This document shows positions 25,686 to 34,890 of a stretch of DNA of 64,000 nucleotides, one piece after another (position 1 is the first letter of the stretch; every line of letters starts with the position of its first letter). The notes beneath the pieces are model-generated. The model saw only the letters and a program-made list of their open reading frames with translations. It was not told the DNA's origin and searched no databases. Source of the stretch: Algoriella xinjiangensis (lineage in GTDB: Bacteria; Bacteroidota; Bacteroidia; Flavobacteriales; Weeksellaceae); contig NZ_FOUZ01000002.1 of assembly GCF_900115015.1 (NCBI RefSeq), positions 1 through 64,000 of the forward strand, in the 5' to 3' direction. Position numbers and translations under genes: made by a program.

Positions 25686-25847
25686 ATGGAAGAAATTACT
25701 GAAATTGTTCTTCTCAATTATGAGAGTAACTTTCGAATCGAAAGCAGAATAATCCTTTCTCATAATCTTTTAAAGTGTGATGGAGATTCTCCATCTTTTA
25801 CTGGTTCCCCTTTATTAATCGACTTTCCCCTAAATTATGTATGTTAG
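25686..25847 (+). CDS. Possible 53-residue leader peptide of the arg operon
   Basis: An ATG 29 bases after the predicted transcription start opens a frame of 53 codons. It runs through the whole structured leader and ends at TAG 11 bases inside the acetyltransferase gene, in another frame. The product shows no family pattern. It holds only two Arg codons (CGA and AGA, close together), fewer than classic attenuator leaders. Chance openness in AT-rich DNA is a real alternative, although 162 open bases across stable hairpins is suggestive. Confidence 0.25.
   Translation: MEEITEIVLLNYESNFRIESRIILSHNLLKCDGDSPSFTGSPLLIDFPLNYVC
25717..25795 (+). promoter_or_regulatory. Structured mRNA leader of the arg operon
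   Basis: A 9-bp helix (ATTATGAGA at 25717-25725 with TCTCATAAT at 25758-25766) encloses a second hairpin CTTTCG-aat-CGAAAG (25730-25744). A third hairpin GATGGAG-att-CTCCATC (25779-25795) is followed by TTTTA, like a weak terminator. Nested helices right after a good promoter suggest an RNA regulator, perhaps attenuation, responding to arginine supply. I do not know a named motif with this form. Confidence 0.5.
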
Positions 25848-26415
25848 AATAGCAAATGCAGAAGATGCCAAGTACGCAGAAGTGTTGTGTGAATGGTACG
25901 AAGAATCAGCTCGTATGAGAAAAACGGGTATTGCTAAACGAAATCCTGTTTATTTGGAGCGCAAAATGCGTAACGGAAATGCGGTGATTGCTTTTGATGA
26001 TGATGATCAAATAGCAGGTTTTAGCTATATAGAAACTTACGAAGAAGAAAAATTCGTAGTAAATTCTGGTCTTATAGTTCGCTTAGATTTAAGGAGCTCT
26101 GGAATAGGAAAAGAAATTAAAAAAGCAGTTTTTCAACTGTCTCGAACTAAATTCCCAAAATCAAAAATTTTTAGTATTACAACAAGTTTGGCTGTAATGC
26201 GTATGAATACAAAATTGGGATATAAACCAGTTACTTTTTCTGAGTTAACACAATCAGATGAGTTTTGGAATGGATGTAAGAGTTGTAAAAATTATCATAT
26301 TTTGATGGATAACGATCGCGAAAGATGTATTTGCACAGGTTTGGTGTACGATAATCTTGATGATGAGTTTGCACAACAAGCCAAACAAAACGACGGAAAA
26401 AAAGAAAATGAATAA
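25837..26415 (+). CDS. GNAT N-acetyltransferase, probable N-acylglutamate synthase of arg operon
   Basis: The protein has 192 residues. GNAT features are 'MYVRIANAEDAKYAEVL', an acyl-CoA loop 'RLDLRSSGIGKEI' with a relaxed R/Q-x-x-G-x-G/A form, and 'AVMRMNTKLGYKP'. A Cys-rich segment follows ('NGCKSCKNYHIL', 'RERCICTG'), which may bind metal. As the first gene of the arginine operon it is a good candidate for the missing first step, acylation of glutamate. Its start overlaps the possible leader ORF. Confidence 0.75.
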   Translation: MYVRIANAEDAKYAEVLCEWYEESARMRKTGIAKRNPVYLERKMRNGNAVIAFDDDDQIAGFSYIETYEEEKFVVNSGLIVRLDLRSSGIGKEIKKAVFQLSRTKFPKSKIFSITTSLAVMRMNTKLGYKPVTFSELTQSDEFWNGCKSCKNYHILMDNDRERCICTGLVYDNLDDEFAQQAKQNDGKKENE

Positions 26416-26451
26416 ATATACGGACAGAGGTTTTTTTTTGCCTAAAATGAG

Positions 26452-26459
26452 TATATTTG
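26452..26459 (+). promoter_or_regulatory. Possible internal -7 element before argR
   Basis: TATATTTG matches TAnnTTTG exactly, 26 bases before the argR ATG, so argR and downstream genes may also have their own promoter. Confidence 0.4.
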
Positions 26460-26485
26460 CATAAATTTACGAATAAATATTCAAA

Positions 26486-26938
26486 ATGAGTAATAAAAAA
26501 TACAGATTCCAGGTCATTAAAGATTTAATAATAAATCAAGAGATTAGTAGTCAAGACGAATTATTAAAAAAGTTAATTGATTTAGATATAACAATTACTC
26601 AAGCTACTTTATCACGAGATTTACGCGAATTGAAAGTTTCAAAAGTACCTAATAGTTCGGGACAATACATTTATCGCCTTACAGAGAATACAGTACCAAC
26701 AGCCACTGTAACACATAACGAAAATATGAGTTTAGTTTTTTCTCAGAATATGGGAGTTATCAAAACAAAACCAGGTTATGCAAACAGAATAGCATTTGAA
26801 ATAGATAATACATATTTCACAACCATTTTAGGTACAATTGCTGGAGACGATACGGTATTAATTATTATGAAAGAAGAGAGTAGCCGCGAAGAGGTTATTA
26901 ATGAGTTAAGAAGAATTATTCCCAATATAAACAAATAA
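26486..26938 (+). CDS. argR: Arginine repressor
   Basis: The protein has 150 residues. The N-terminal winged helix contains 'ISSQDELLKKLI' and 'ITQATLSRDLRELKVSKV', the ArgR recognition pattern. The C-terminal arginine-binding hexamer domain has 'TTILGTIAGDDTVLIIM', with the Gly-Asp-Asp that contacts arginine. It probably controls its own operon and argB-argE. It lies 7 bases before argG. Confidence 0.93.
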   Translation: MSNKKYRFQVIKDLIINQEISSQDELLKKLIDLDITITQATLSRDLRELKVSKVPNSSGQYIYRLTENTVPTATVTHNENMSLVFSQNMGVIKTKPGYANRIAFEIDNTYFTTILGTIAGDDTVLIIMKEESSREEVINELRRIIPNINK

Positions 26939-26945
26939 ACAAACA

Positions 26946-28133
26946 ATGAGCAACAAAGCAGTTTTAGCTTACAGTGGAGGTTTAGATACATCGTACTGTT
27001 TAGTTAACTTAACAAAAGATCAAGCAATGGAAGTACACACTGTAATTGTAAATACAGGTGGATTTTCTGAAGAAGAATTAAAAGATATCGAAGCACGTGC
27101 ATACGAGTTAGGATCTTCTAAACACGTAACAATTGATATTACAGATAAATATTACAATGATTGTGTACGTTACTTAATCTACGGAAATGTACTTAAAAAT
27201 AACACTTATCCATTATCTGTAAGTGCAGAACGTATGTTTCAATCTATTGCTATTGCTCAGTACGCAAAAGATGTAGATGCAGAGTATATTGTACATGGAT
27301 CTACAGGAGCAGGAAACGACCAAATTCGTTTTGATGTTGCTTTTGCAGTTATCTCACCACAATCAAAAATTATTACACCAATTCGAGACGAAAAATTATC
27401 TCGTCAACAAGAAGTAGAATATTTACAAGCAAATGGTGTAAATTATAGTTGGGAAAAAGCAAAATACTCTATCAATAGAGGTATTTGGGGAACATCTGTT
27501 GGTGGTGTAGAAACATTAACATCTAACCAAGCTTTACCAGAAGATGCTTATCCAACTCAATTATCAAGAACTGAACCATCTGTAATTGAAATCGAATTTG
27601 AAAAAGGTATTCCTGTCGGATTAGACGGAGAAAAAATGGAGCCAGTTGCTTTAATTCAAAAATTAAATGAAATTGGTGGCGAATATGCAATCGGACGTGA
27701 TATACACGTAGGAGATACAATTTTAGGAATAAAAGGACGCGTAGGTTTCGAAGCACCTGCAGCTTACTTATTAATAAAAGCACACCATTTGTTAGAGAAA
27801 CATACTTTGACAAGATGGCAATTATTACACAAAGATTCTTTATCAAACTGGTACGGAACTTTATTACACGAAGCACAATATTTAGATCCTGTGATGCGTG
27901 ATATCGAAGCATTTTTAGAATCTTCTCAAAAAAGCGTAACAGGAAAAGTAAAAGTGCAATTAAACCCTTACCACTTTTCTATGATTGGGATCGAATCTCC
28001 TTATGATATGATGCAATCTAAAGTTGCCGTTTATGGTGAAGAAAACGATGCTTGGGATAGTAGAGATGCAAGAGGATTTATTAAAATCTTCGGAAATCAA
28101 TTAAAAATAGTAAACTCTTTTGAGCAGAAGTAA
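26946..28133 (+). CDS. argG: Argininosuccinate synthase
   Basis: The protein has 395 residues. The P-loop 'AYSGGLDTSY' (9-18) and 'HGSTGAGNDQIRFD' are signatures. It joins citrulline and aspartate using ATP. It is 7 bases after argR. Argininosuccinate lyase (argH), which would follow in the pathway, is not in the window. Confidence 0.95.
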   Translation: MSNKAVLAYSGGLDTSYCLVNLTKDQAMEVHTVIVNTGGFSEEELKDIEARAYELGSSKHVTIDITDKYYNDCVRYLIYGNVLKNNTYPLSVSAERMFQSIAIAQYAKDVDAEYIVHGSTGAGNDQIRFDVAFAVISPQSKIITPIRDEKLSRQQEVEYLQANGVNYSWEKAKYSINRGIWGTSVGGVETLTSNQALPEDAYPTQLSRTEPSVIEIEFEKGIPVGLDGEKMEPVALIQKLNEIGGEYAIGRDIHVGDTILGIKGRVGFEAPAAYLLIKAHHLLEKHTLTRWQLLHKDSLSNWYGTLLHEAQYLDPVMRDIEAFLESSQKSVTGKVKVQLNPYHFSMIGIESPYDMMQSKVAVYGEENDAWDSRDARGFIKIFGNQLKIVNSFEQK

Positions 28134-28142
28134 TAAGTATTG

Positions 28143-28173
28143 AGTTGTGAGTTTTTTACTCACAACTTTTTTA
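28143..28173 (+). terminator. Intra-operon terminator between argG and argC
   Basis: A 9-bp stem AGTTGTGAG with CTCACAACT and a 7-nt loop is followed by T6. It ends about 20 bases before argC and may lower expression of argC-carB. Confidence 0.75.
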
Positions 28174-28192
28174 AAAATTAAAAAATAAGAAA

Positions 28193-29203
28193 ATGACTCA
28201 AAACTTAGCGCTTAATACTCCACACAAAATAAATGTTAGCATTGTTGGTGGAGCTGGCTATACAGCAGGAGAACTGCTGCGAATATTGATTCATCATCCG
28301 ATGGTTAATATTTCGTCTGTCTATAGCACATCCAATGCGGGCAATCCCATTACCAAAGTACACGACGATTTGTTTGGTGAAACTGACATCGTATTTTCGG
28401 ACAAAATAGACGAAAATGCTGATGTCGTTTTTTTATGCCTTGGTCACGGAAAATCTGCCGAGTTTTTAAAAAACAGCAGCTATTCTGCAAACACAAAAAT
28501 TATTGATTTAAGCAATGATTTTAGATTAGATGCAGATCACATTTTCGAAGACAGAGATTTTGTGTACGGTTTACCAGAATTGAATAGAGAGCAAATAAAA
28601 TCAGCAAAAAATATTGCAAATCCAGGGTGTTTTGCAACCGCTATTCAGTTGGCTTTATTACCACTTGCAGCAAAAGATGAAATCAAAAATGATATTCACA
28701 TCAATGCAGTAACGGGTTCTACTGGCGCGGGACAAAGTTTATCTGCTTCAACACATTTTAGTTGGAGAAATAATAACGTGTCTTTTTACAAAGAATTTTC
28801 GCATCAACACGAAGGCGAAATCTACCAAACCATCAATCAATTAGAAAAAGATTTTAACAATAAAGTTTATTTCTTACCAATGCGAGGAGATTTTGCACGC
28901 GGAATTTTAGCAGGTCTTTATTTAAAATCTGATTTAACAGAAGAAGAAGCAAAAAATATTTTTAAAGAATATTATAAAAATGAGCCTTTTACTTTTGTAT
29001 CTGATGAGCCAATTGCGCTAAAACAAGTTGTAAATACCAACAAATGTTTTGTACATGTTCAGAAACAAGATGATGTTTTGTTAATCACATCAATCATAGA
29101 TAATCTAACAAAAGGTGCTTCTGGACAAGCAGTAGAGAACATGAACTTGATGTTCGGTTGGGACGAAAAACTAGGATTGAATTTGAAAACTGTTGCCTTC
29201 TAA
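28193..29203 (+). CDS. argC: N-acetyl-gamma-glutamyl-phosphate reductase
   Basis: The protein has 336 residues. The NADP site is 'VSIVGGAGYTAGELLR', and the catalytic Cys is in 'NPGCFATAIQLAL'. 'AVTGSTGAGQSLS' follows. It reduces the product of ArgB. The N-terminus has about 12 extra residues before the Rossmann fold. Confidence 0.93.
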   Translation: MTQNLALNTPHKINVSIVGGAGYTAGELLRILIHHPMVNISSVYSTSNAGNPITKVHDDLFGETDIVFSDKIDENADVVFLCLGHGKSAEFLKNSSYSANTKIIDLSNDFRLDADHIFEDRDFVYGLPELNREQIKSAKNIANPGCFATAIQLALLPLAAKDEIKNDIHINAVTGSTGAGQSLSASTHFSWRNNNVSFYKEFSHQHEGEIYQTINQLEKDFNNKVYFLPMRGDFARGILAGLYLKSDLTEEEAKNIFKEYYKNEPFTFVSDEPIALKQVVNTNKCFVHVQKQDDVLLITSIIDNLTKGASGQAVENMNLMFGWDEKLGLNLKTVAF

Positions 29204-29220
29204 ATCAAAAACAAACAAAA

Positions 29221-30357
29221 ATGAAACTATTCGACGTATATCCATTAATGAATGTAACTCCGGTAAAAGCCAAAGATTGTATCCTTTGGGACGAAAACGG
29301 AAAAGAATATTTAGACCTTTACGGAGGTCATGCGGTGATTTCTATTGGTCACTCGCATCCATATTATGTAGAAAAATTAACAGAACAAGTAAATAACATT
29401 GGTTTTTACTCAAACTCTGTAAACATACCAATTCAGCAAGAATTGGCAGAAAAATTAGGACGCTTATCAGGTTACGATGAATATACATTATTCTTGGTAA
29501 ATTCTGGTGCAGAAGCCAATGAAAATGCAGTAAAATTAGCTTCTTTTCATACAGGGAAAGATCGTGTAATCGCTTTCAAAGGTGCATTCCACGGACGTAC
29601 TTCTGGTACGGTTGCATTAACAGATAATCCAAAAATTGTAGCACCTTTCAATGCACATCATAAAGTTTCTTTTGTCGATTTTAATATAGATGAAGTAAAA
29701 GAAGTAATTGCGGGCGGAGATGTTGCAGCATTAATTTACGAACCAATTCAAGGTGTTGGTGGAATCATTTTACCATCAGATGAATTTGTGCAAGAATTAA
29801 GAAAAGTTTGTACAGAAAACGGTGTAGTTTTAATTGCAGACGAAATACAATGCGGATACGGACGCTCTGGGAAATTCTTTGCTCATCAACATTCTGACAT
29901 CAAAGCAGATTTGATTACAATGGCAAAAGGAATGGGAAATGGTTTTCCGATTGGTGGAGTTTTAATCTCTCCAGAATTTGAAGCTTCTTATGGTTTATTA
30001 GGAACAACTTTCGGAGGAAATCACTTAGCTTGTGCAGCAGCAGTCGCAGTTTTAGATGTTATCGAGAAAGAAAACTTGATTGATAATGCAAAAGAAATAG
30101 GCGAATATGTTGGGATCGAATTAAATAGATTTCCGATGATAAAAGAAGTTCGCGGACGCGGATCAATGATCGGAATTGAATTTGATTTTCCTATCAACGA
30201 ATTAAAAAATAACTTATTAACAAAACACAATATTTTTGTAGGATATGCTGGGACAAACGTTATTCGTTTATTACCACCATTAACCGTTACAAAAGCTTAC
30301 GTAGATAAATTTATCGACGCATTACAAACAGAAATAAACAACATCATCAATGGATAA
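29221..30357 (+). CDS. argD: N-acetylornithine aminotransferase
   Basis: ATG at 29221 was chosen because 'MKLFDVYPLMNV' is the expected beginning; the open frame reaches back into argC. The protein has 378 residues, a class III aminotransferase. 'NSGAEANENAVKLA', 'ADEIQCGYGRSGKFFA' and the PLP lysine in 'MAKGMGNGFPIGG' are visible. It makes N-acylornithine with glutamate as amino donor. Its end overlaps carA by 8 bases. Confidence 0.94.
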   Translation: MKLFDVYPLMNVTPVKAKDCILWDENGKEYLDLYGGHAVISIGHSHPYYVEKLTEQVNNIGFYSNSVNIPIQQELAEKLGRLSGYDEYTLFLVNSGAEANENAVKLASFHTGKDRVIAFKGAFHGRTSGTVALTDNPKIVAPFNAHHKVSFVDFNIDEVKEVIAGGDVAALIYEPIQGVGGIILPSDEFVQELRKVCTENGVVLIADEIQCGYGRSGKFFAHQHSDIKADLITMAKGMGNGFPIGGVLISPEFEASYGLLGTTFGGNHLACAAAVAVLDVIEKENLIDNAKEIGEYVGIELNRFPMIKEVRGRGSMIGIEFDFPINELKNNLLTKHNIFVGYAGTNVIRLLPPLTVTKAYVDKFIDALQTEINNIING

Positions 30358-31432
30358 GAACGTAAAAATCATCTTCCAAGACGGATTAGAAATTGAAGGA
30401 AAATCTTTTGGTGCCTACACATCTGCTGCTGGAGAAATAGTTTTCAATACAGCTATGGTTGGCTACAACGAGAGTTTGACGGACCCTTCTTACAAAGGGC
30501 AGATTATGGTTATGACATTTCCGATTGTAGGAAATTACGGTGTACCAGATGAAAAAGCAATGATTAATGAAATCGAAGCTTGGGTAGAATCTAACAAAAT
30601 TCAGGTAACTGGATTGGTTGTATCGTATTATTCTGATGATTACTCGCATTGGAATGCTATTCAGAAATTAGGAGATTGGTTAAAAGCAAACAATATTCCT
30701 GGAGTTTACGGGGTAGATACACGTGCAATTACAAAAAAATTACGCGAAGAAGGTTCTACATTAGCTAAAATTGTAGCGGATGAAGATATTGAATTCTATG
30801 ATCCAAATACTGATAATTTAGTCGATCAAGTTTCGATAAAAGAAGTAAAACGTTACAACGAAGGTGCAGATATTAAAATTGCATTAATAGATTGTGGTGT
30901 AAAAAACAATATCATTCGTTGTTTTGTAAATAGAGGAGTAGAAGTAATTAGAATTCCTTGGGATTACGATTATTCTACGTTAGAATTTGATGGATTGTTT
31001 ATTTCAAACGGACCTGGTGATCCAGAAATGTGTGTGGCAACAATCAATCATCTAAAACAATCTTTACAAGAAGATAAACCAATTTTCGGAATTTGTTTAG
31101 GAAATCAATTGGTTAGTTTAGCTGCAGGTGCATCAACTTTTAAATTAAAATATGGTCACCGTTCACACAATCAACCTGTGCAATTAGCTGGAACAAAAAA
31201 ATGTTTCATCACTTCTCAAAATCATGGTTTTGCTGTAGATGATTCTAAATTACCAGCAGGTTTCAAAACATTTTTCTCAAATTTAAATGATGGAACTTGT
31301 GAAGGAATTCGTCACGAATCGAAACCAATTTTTACGGTTCAATTTCACCCAGAAGCAACAGGAGGACCAGTTGATACAGAATATTTATTTGATGAATTCA
31401 TCAGCGAAGTAAAAAAATATAAAAACGCATAA
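30350..31432 (+). CDS. carA: Carbamoyl-phosphate synthase small subunit
   Basis: The protein has 360 residues. The N-terminal CPSase domain has 'NTAMVGYNESLTDPSYKGQ'. The C-terminal glutamine amidotransferase has the nucleophile Cys in 'IFGICLGNQL' and the His/Glu pair in 'VQFHPEATGGP'. It supplies ammonia to CarB. It overlaps argD, so carbamoyl phosphate supply is tied to arginine synthesis. Confidence 0.96.
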   Translation: MDKNVKIIFQDGLEIEGKSFGAYTSAAGEIVFNTAMVGYNESLTDPSYKGQIMVMTFPIVGNYGVPDEKAMINEIEAWVESNKIQVTGLVVSYYSDDYSHWNAIQKLGDWLKANNIPGVYGVDTRAITKKLREEGSTLAKIVADEDIEFYDPNTDNLVDQVSIKEVKRYNEGADIKIALIDCGVKNNIIRCFVNRGVEVIRIPWDYDYSTLEFDGLFISNGPGDPEMCVATINHLKQSLQEDKPIFGICLGNQLVSLAAGASTFKLKYGHRSHNQPVQLAGTKKCFITSQNHGFAVDDSKLPAGFKTFFSNLNDGTCEGIRHESKPIFTVQFHPEATGGPVDTEYLFDEFISEVKKYKNA

Positions 31433-31443
31433 TCAGAATAGTA

Positions 31444-34400
31444 ATGATAAAAGATATTAAAAAAGTATTAGTATTAGGATCAGGAGCTTTAAAAATCGGT
31501 GAAGCCGGAGAGTTCGATTATTCTGGTTCGCAAGCGTTAAAAGCATTAAAAGAAGAAGGAATCCAAACGATTCTTATCAATCCAAATATTGCAACAGTAC
31601 AAACTTCTGAAGGAATTGCAGATGAAATTTACTTTTTACCTGTAACACCTTATTTTGTAGAAAAAGTAATTGCAAAAGAAAAACCAGACGGAATTTTAGT
31701 TGCATTTGGTGGACAAACTGCTTTAAACTGTGCAGTAGAATTAAACAAGAATAAAATCTTCGATAAATATAATGTTCGTGTTTTAGGAACACCAATTTCT
31801 GTAATTGAATCGACTGAAGATCGTGATATTTTTATCGAAAAATTAGATCAAATCGGAGTTTTAACTGCTCGTTCAGAAGCAGTAGAAACGATTGAAGATG
31901 CAATGGCTGCAGGAAAAAGAATTGGTTTTCCATTAATCATTCGTGCCGCTTATGCATTAGGAGGTTTAGGTTCTGGTTTTGCTCATAATGACGAAGAATT
32001 ATACGAATTAGTAGAAAAAGCATTCACATATTCTAACCAAGTTTTAGTTGAGGAATCATTAAAAGGATGGAAAGAAATTGAGTACGAAGTTGTGCGCGAT
32101 GCAGAAGACAACTGTATTACGGTTTGTAATATGGAAAACTTCGATCCGATTGGTGTTCACACGGGCGAATCTATCGTTGTAGCACCTTCTCAAACATTAA
32201 CTAACTCAGAATACCACAAATTACGCGAGGTTGCAATTCGCACAATACGCCATTTAGGTGTAATTGGAGAATGTAACATACAATACGCTTTTGATACAGT
32301 TTCAGAAGAATATCGTGTTATTGAGGTTAACGCACGTTTATCTCGTTCATCAGCTTTAGCATCAAAAGCAACAGGTTATCCATTAGCCTTTGTTGCAGCT
32401 AAATTAGCGTTAGGTTATACATTAGACGAATTAAAAAATAGTGTTACAAAAACAACATCGGCTATGTTTGAGCCAGCGTTGGATTATTGTGTTGTTAAAT
32501 TACCACGTTGGGACTTAAACAAATTCTACGGAGTTCGTCGTAACATTGGTTCGGCAATGAAATCTGTAGGAGAAGTAATGGCTGTAGGACGTTCTTTTGA
32601 AGAAGCAATTCAGAAAGGAATTCGTATGTTAGACATTGGTCACAGAGGATTTGTAGCAAATGGATTTAAGATTCCAGAAGGAGAATCTTTAGACACATGG
32701 TTATCAGAACCAAATGACGAACGTTTATATGCGATTACAGAAGCATTTAAAGCAGGATATTCTATTGAAAAAATCCACGATTTAACAAAAATCGATTTAT
32801 GGTTTTTACAACGTTTAGAAAGAATATTTACTGTTTCTAAGGAATTTGAAGCATACGAAAGATTTGAACAAATTGATGCTGAATTATTAAAAGTTGCTAA
32901 AAAAGCAGGTTTTTCGGATCAACAAATTGCAGTTTTAGTAAAAGGAGAAAACGGAATTCATAGAAACGAATTAACAGTTCGTGAATTACGTAAAAACTTT
33001 GGTATAAAACCAGTTGTAAAACAAATTGATACGTTAGCAGCAGAATTTCCTGCACAAACTAATTATTTATACACAACATACCACGGAACAGAAAATGATT
33101 TAACACCAGAAACAGAAAAATCGGTTTGTATTTTAGGTTCGGGTGTTTACCGTATTGGTTCGTCAGTAGAATTTGATTGGTGTGGAGTAAATGCTGCACA
33201 AACAGCTTCTGCAAACGGATACAAAACAATTATCATCAACTATAATCCAGAAACAGTTTCGACAGATTATGATACTTCGGACAGATTATATTTTGAAGAA
33301 TTATCGTTTGAACGTGTGATGGATATTTTAGAATTTGAGAATCCTTACGGAACAATTATTTCGACTGGAGGACAAATTCCGAATAATTTAGCAATGAAAT
33401 TATACGATCAGCAAATCAATATTTTAGGAACTTCTCCTTTAAGAATTGATGATGCAGAAAATCGTCATAAATTCTCTGAAATTTTAGATGAATTAGGAAT
33501 CGATCAACCACGTTGGAAAGAATTATCTTCGTTAGAAGCAATTCATAGATTTGTGGATGAGGTAGGTTTCCCAGTTCTTATTCGTCCTTCTTATGTATTG
33601 TCAGGTGCTGCGATGAACGTGGTTTCGAATACGCATGAGTTAGATGCTTTCTTAAAATTAGCCAAAGAAGTTTCGCCAGATTATCCAGTTGTGGTTTCAG
33701 AATTTGTGCAAGGTGCAAAAGAAATTGAATTAGATGCGGTTTGTCAAAACGGAGAAATTGTAGATTATGCAGTTTCAGAACACGTAGAATTTGCAGGTGT
33801 ACATTCAGGTGATGCAACAATGTATTATCCACCACAAAAAGTATACATCGAGACAATTCGTCAAATGCGTAAAGTAGCTGCGAAAATTGCGAAAAAATTC
33901 GAGATTTCTGGACCAATGAACATTCAGTTCTTGTCTAAAAATAATACAGTTCGTGTTATCGAAACAAATATTCGTGCATCACGTTCGTTCCCATTTGTAT
34001 CAAAAGTTTCTGGAAATAATTTAATCGAAAAAGCAACGAAAATTTTATTAGGAATTGAAGTTGAAAAAGGTAATTCAGAAATCGTTTACGATTTAGATTA
34101 TGTAGGTGTAAAAGCATCACAATTCTCGTTTACACGTTTACAAGGCGCAGATCCAGTTTTATCTGTCGACATGTCGTCTACAGGAGAAGTTGGTTGTATT
34201 GGAGATACGGCAGAAGAAGCTTTATTAAAATCGATGTTATCTGTTGGATATAAAATTCCAGAAAAAACAGTTTTAATTTCTGGTGGACCAATTGCTTCTA
34301 AAGTTGCATTATTAGAGCCAGCAAAACAATTGATTGCAAAAGGATATAAAATTTATGCGACTGAAGGAACACACAAATTTTTCACAGAAAATGATGTATA

Positions 34401-34671
34401 TTCTACTTTAGTTTATTGGCCAAGTGATAATAAAGAGCCAAATGTAAAAACATATTTGCACGAACATAAATTTGATATGGTAATTAATATTCCGAAAAAC
34501 TTAACAAAAGCGGAATTAGATAACGATTATCAAATACGTCGTACAGCGGTAGATTTTAATATTCCGTTGATTACAAATGCACGTTTAGCTTCGGCTTTTA
34601 TCAATGCATTTACAAAATTATCAATTGATGATTTAGGTATCAAAACTTGGAACGAATACCGTAATAAGTAA
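31444..34671 (+). CDS. carB: Carbamoyl-phosphate synthase large subunit
   Basis: The protein has 1075 residues, the normal length. Two homologous ATP-grasp halves are visible: 'VLVLGSGALKIGEAGEFDYSG' with 'FPLIIRAAYALGG', and 'VCILGSGVYRIGSSVEFDW' with 'FPVLIRPSYVLSG'. An MGS-type regulatory domain ends the protein. It makes carbamoyl phosphate for arginine and pyrimidines. It is the last gene of the operon. Confidence 0.97.
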   Translation: MIKDIKKVLVLGSGALKIGEAGEFDYSGSQALKALKEEGIQTILINPNIATVQTSEGIADEIYFLPVTPYFVEKVIAKEKPDGILVAFGGQTALNCAVELNKNKIFDKYNVRVLGTPISVIESTEDRDIFIEKLDQIGVLTARSEAVETIEDAMAAGKRIGFPLIIRAAYALGGLGSGFAHNDEELYELVEKAFTYSNQVLVEESLKGWKEIEYEVVRDAEDNCITVCNMENFDPIGVHTGESIVVAPSQTLTNSEYHKLREVAIRTIRHLGVIGECNIQYAFDTVSEEYRVIEVNARLSRSSALASKATGYPLAFVAAKLALGYTLDELKNSVTKTTSAMFEPALDYCVVKLPRWDLNKFYGVRRNIGSAMKSVGEVMAVGRSFEEAIQKGIRMLDIGHRGFVANGFKIPEGESLDTWLSEPNDERLYAITEAFKAGYSIEKIHDLTKIDLWFLQRLERIFTVSKEFEAYERFEQIDAELLKVAKKAGFSDQQIAVLVKGENGIHRNELTVRELRKNFGIKPVVKQIDTLAAEFPAQTNYLYTTYHGTENDLTPETEKSVCILGSGVYRIGSSVEFDWCGVNAAQTASANGYKTIIINYNPETVSTDYDTSDRLYFEELSFERVMDILEFENPYGTIISTGGQIPNNLAMKLYDQQINILGTSPLRIDDAENRHKFSEILDELGIDQPRWKELSSLEAIHRFVDEVGFPVLIRPSYVLSGAAMNVVSNTHELDAFLKLAKEVSPDYPVVVSEFVQGAKEIELDAVCQNGEIVDYAVSEHVEFAGVHSGDATMYYPPQKVYIETIRQMRKVAAKIAKKFEISGPMNIQFLSKNNTVRVIETNIRASRSFPFVSKVSGNNLIEKATKILLGIEVEKGNSEIVYDLDYVGVKASQFSFTRLQGADPVLSVDMSSTGEVGCIGDTAEEALLKSMLSVGYKIPEKTVLISGGPIASKVALLEPAKQLIAKGYKIYATEGTHKFFTENDVYSTLVYWPSDNKEPNVKTYLHEHKFDMVINIPKNLTKAELDNDYQIRRTAVDFNIPLITNARLASAFINAFTKLSIDDLGIKTWNEYRNK

Positions 34672-34698
34672 TCAGTTCTTAGTATTAAATATAAGTTT

Positions 34699-34727
34699 AA
34701 AGCCTCGCAATTGCGAGGCTTTTTTTG
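34699..34727 (+). terminator. Terminator after carB
   Basis: A perfect palindrome AAAGCCTCGCAA-TTGCGAGGCTTT is followed by a T run. A similar but less perfect copy occurs at 36443-36465. Confidence 0.88.
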
Positions 34728-34749
34728 TGATGTATTATTCTTATTCAAA

Positions 34750-34890
34750 ATGACAAATAATGGATGTCATTCCGAGTACCGAGGAATCTAAAAAATTATA
34801 TGATGAGAAGCTGAACTAAATCCAGCTTGATTTTTTTAATAAATACTGCGAGTCGTTCTGAACTTGTTTCAGAATTGTATCAAGGTTTTT
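34750..34890. repeat. Dispersed repeat cluster
   Basis: It contains 'ggatgtcattccgag' with 'gaggaatct' (34756-34791), the hairpin AAGCTG-aactaaatc-CAGCTT (34808-34828), and TTCTGAA-cttgt-TTCAGAA (34856-34874). The same order is repeated at 36484-36559, and its parts match repeats at 171-192 and 18086-18142. Confidence 0.65.

Noticed and set aside
25779-25800. Calling the third leader hairpin a definite terminator
   Set aside because: The T run is only four bases and the loop three; it is reported only as part of a possible attenuator.
29158-29220. Upstream extension of argD into argC
   Set aside because: The extra residues are not part of the aminotransferase family; ATG at 29221 gives the expected start.
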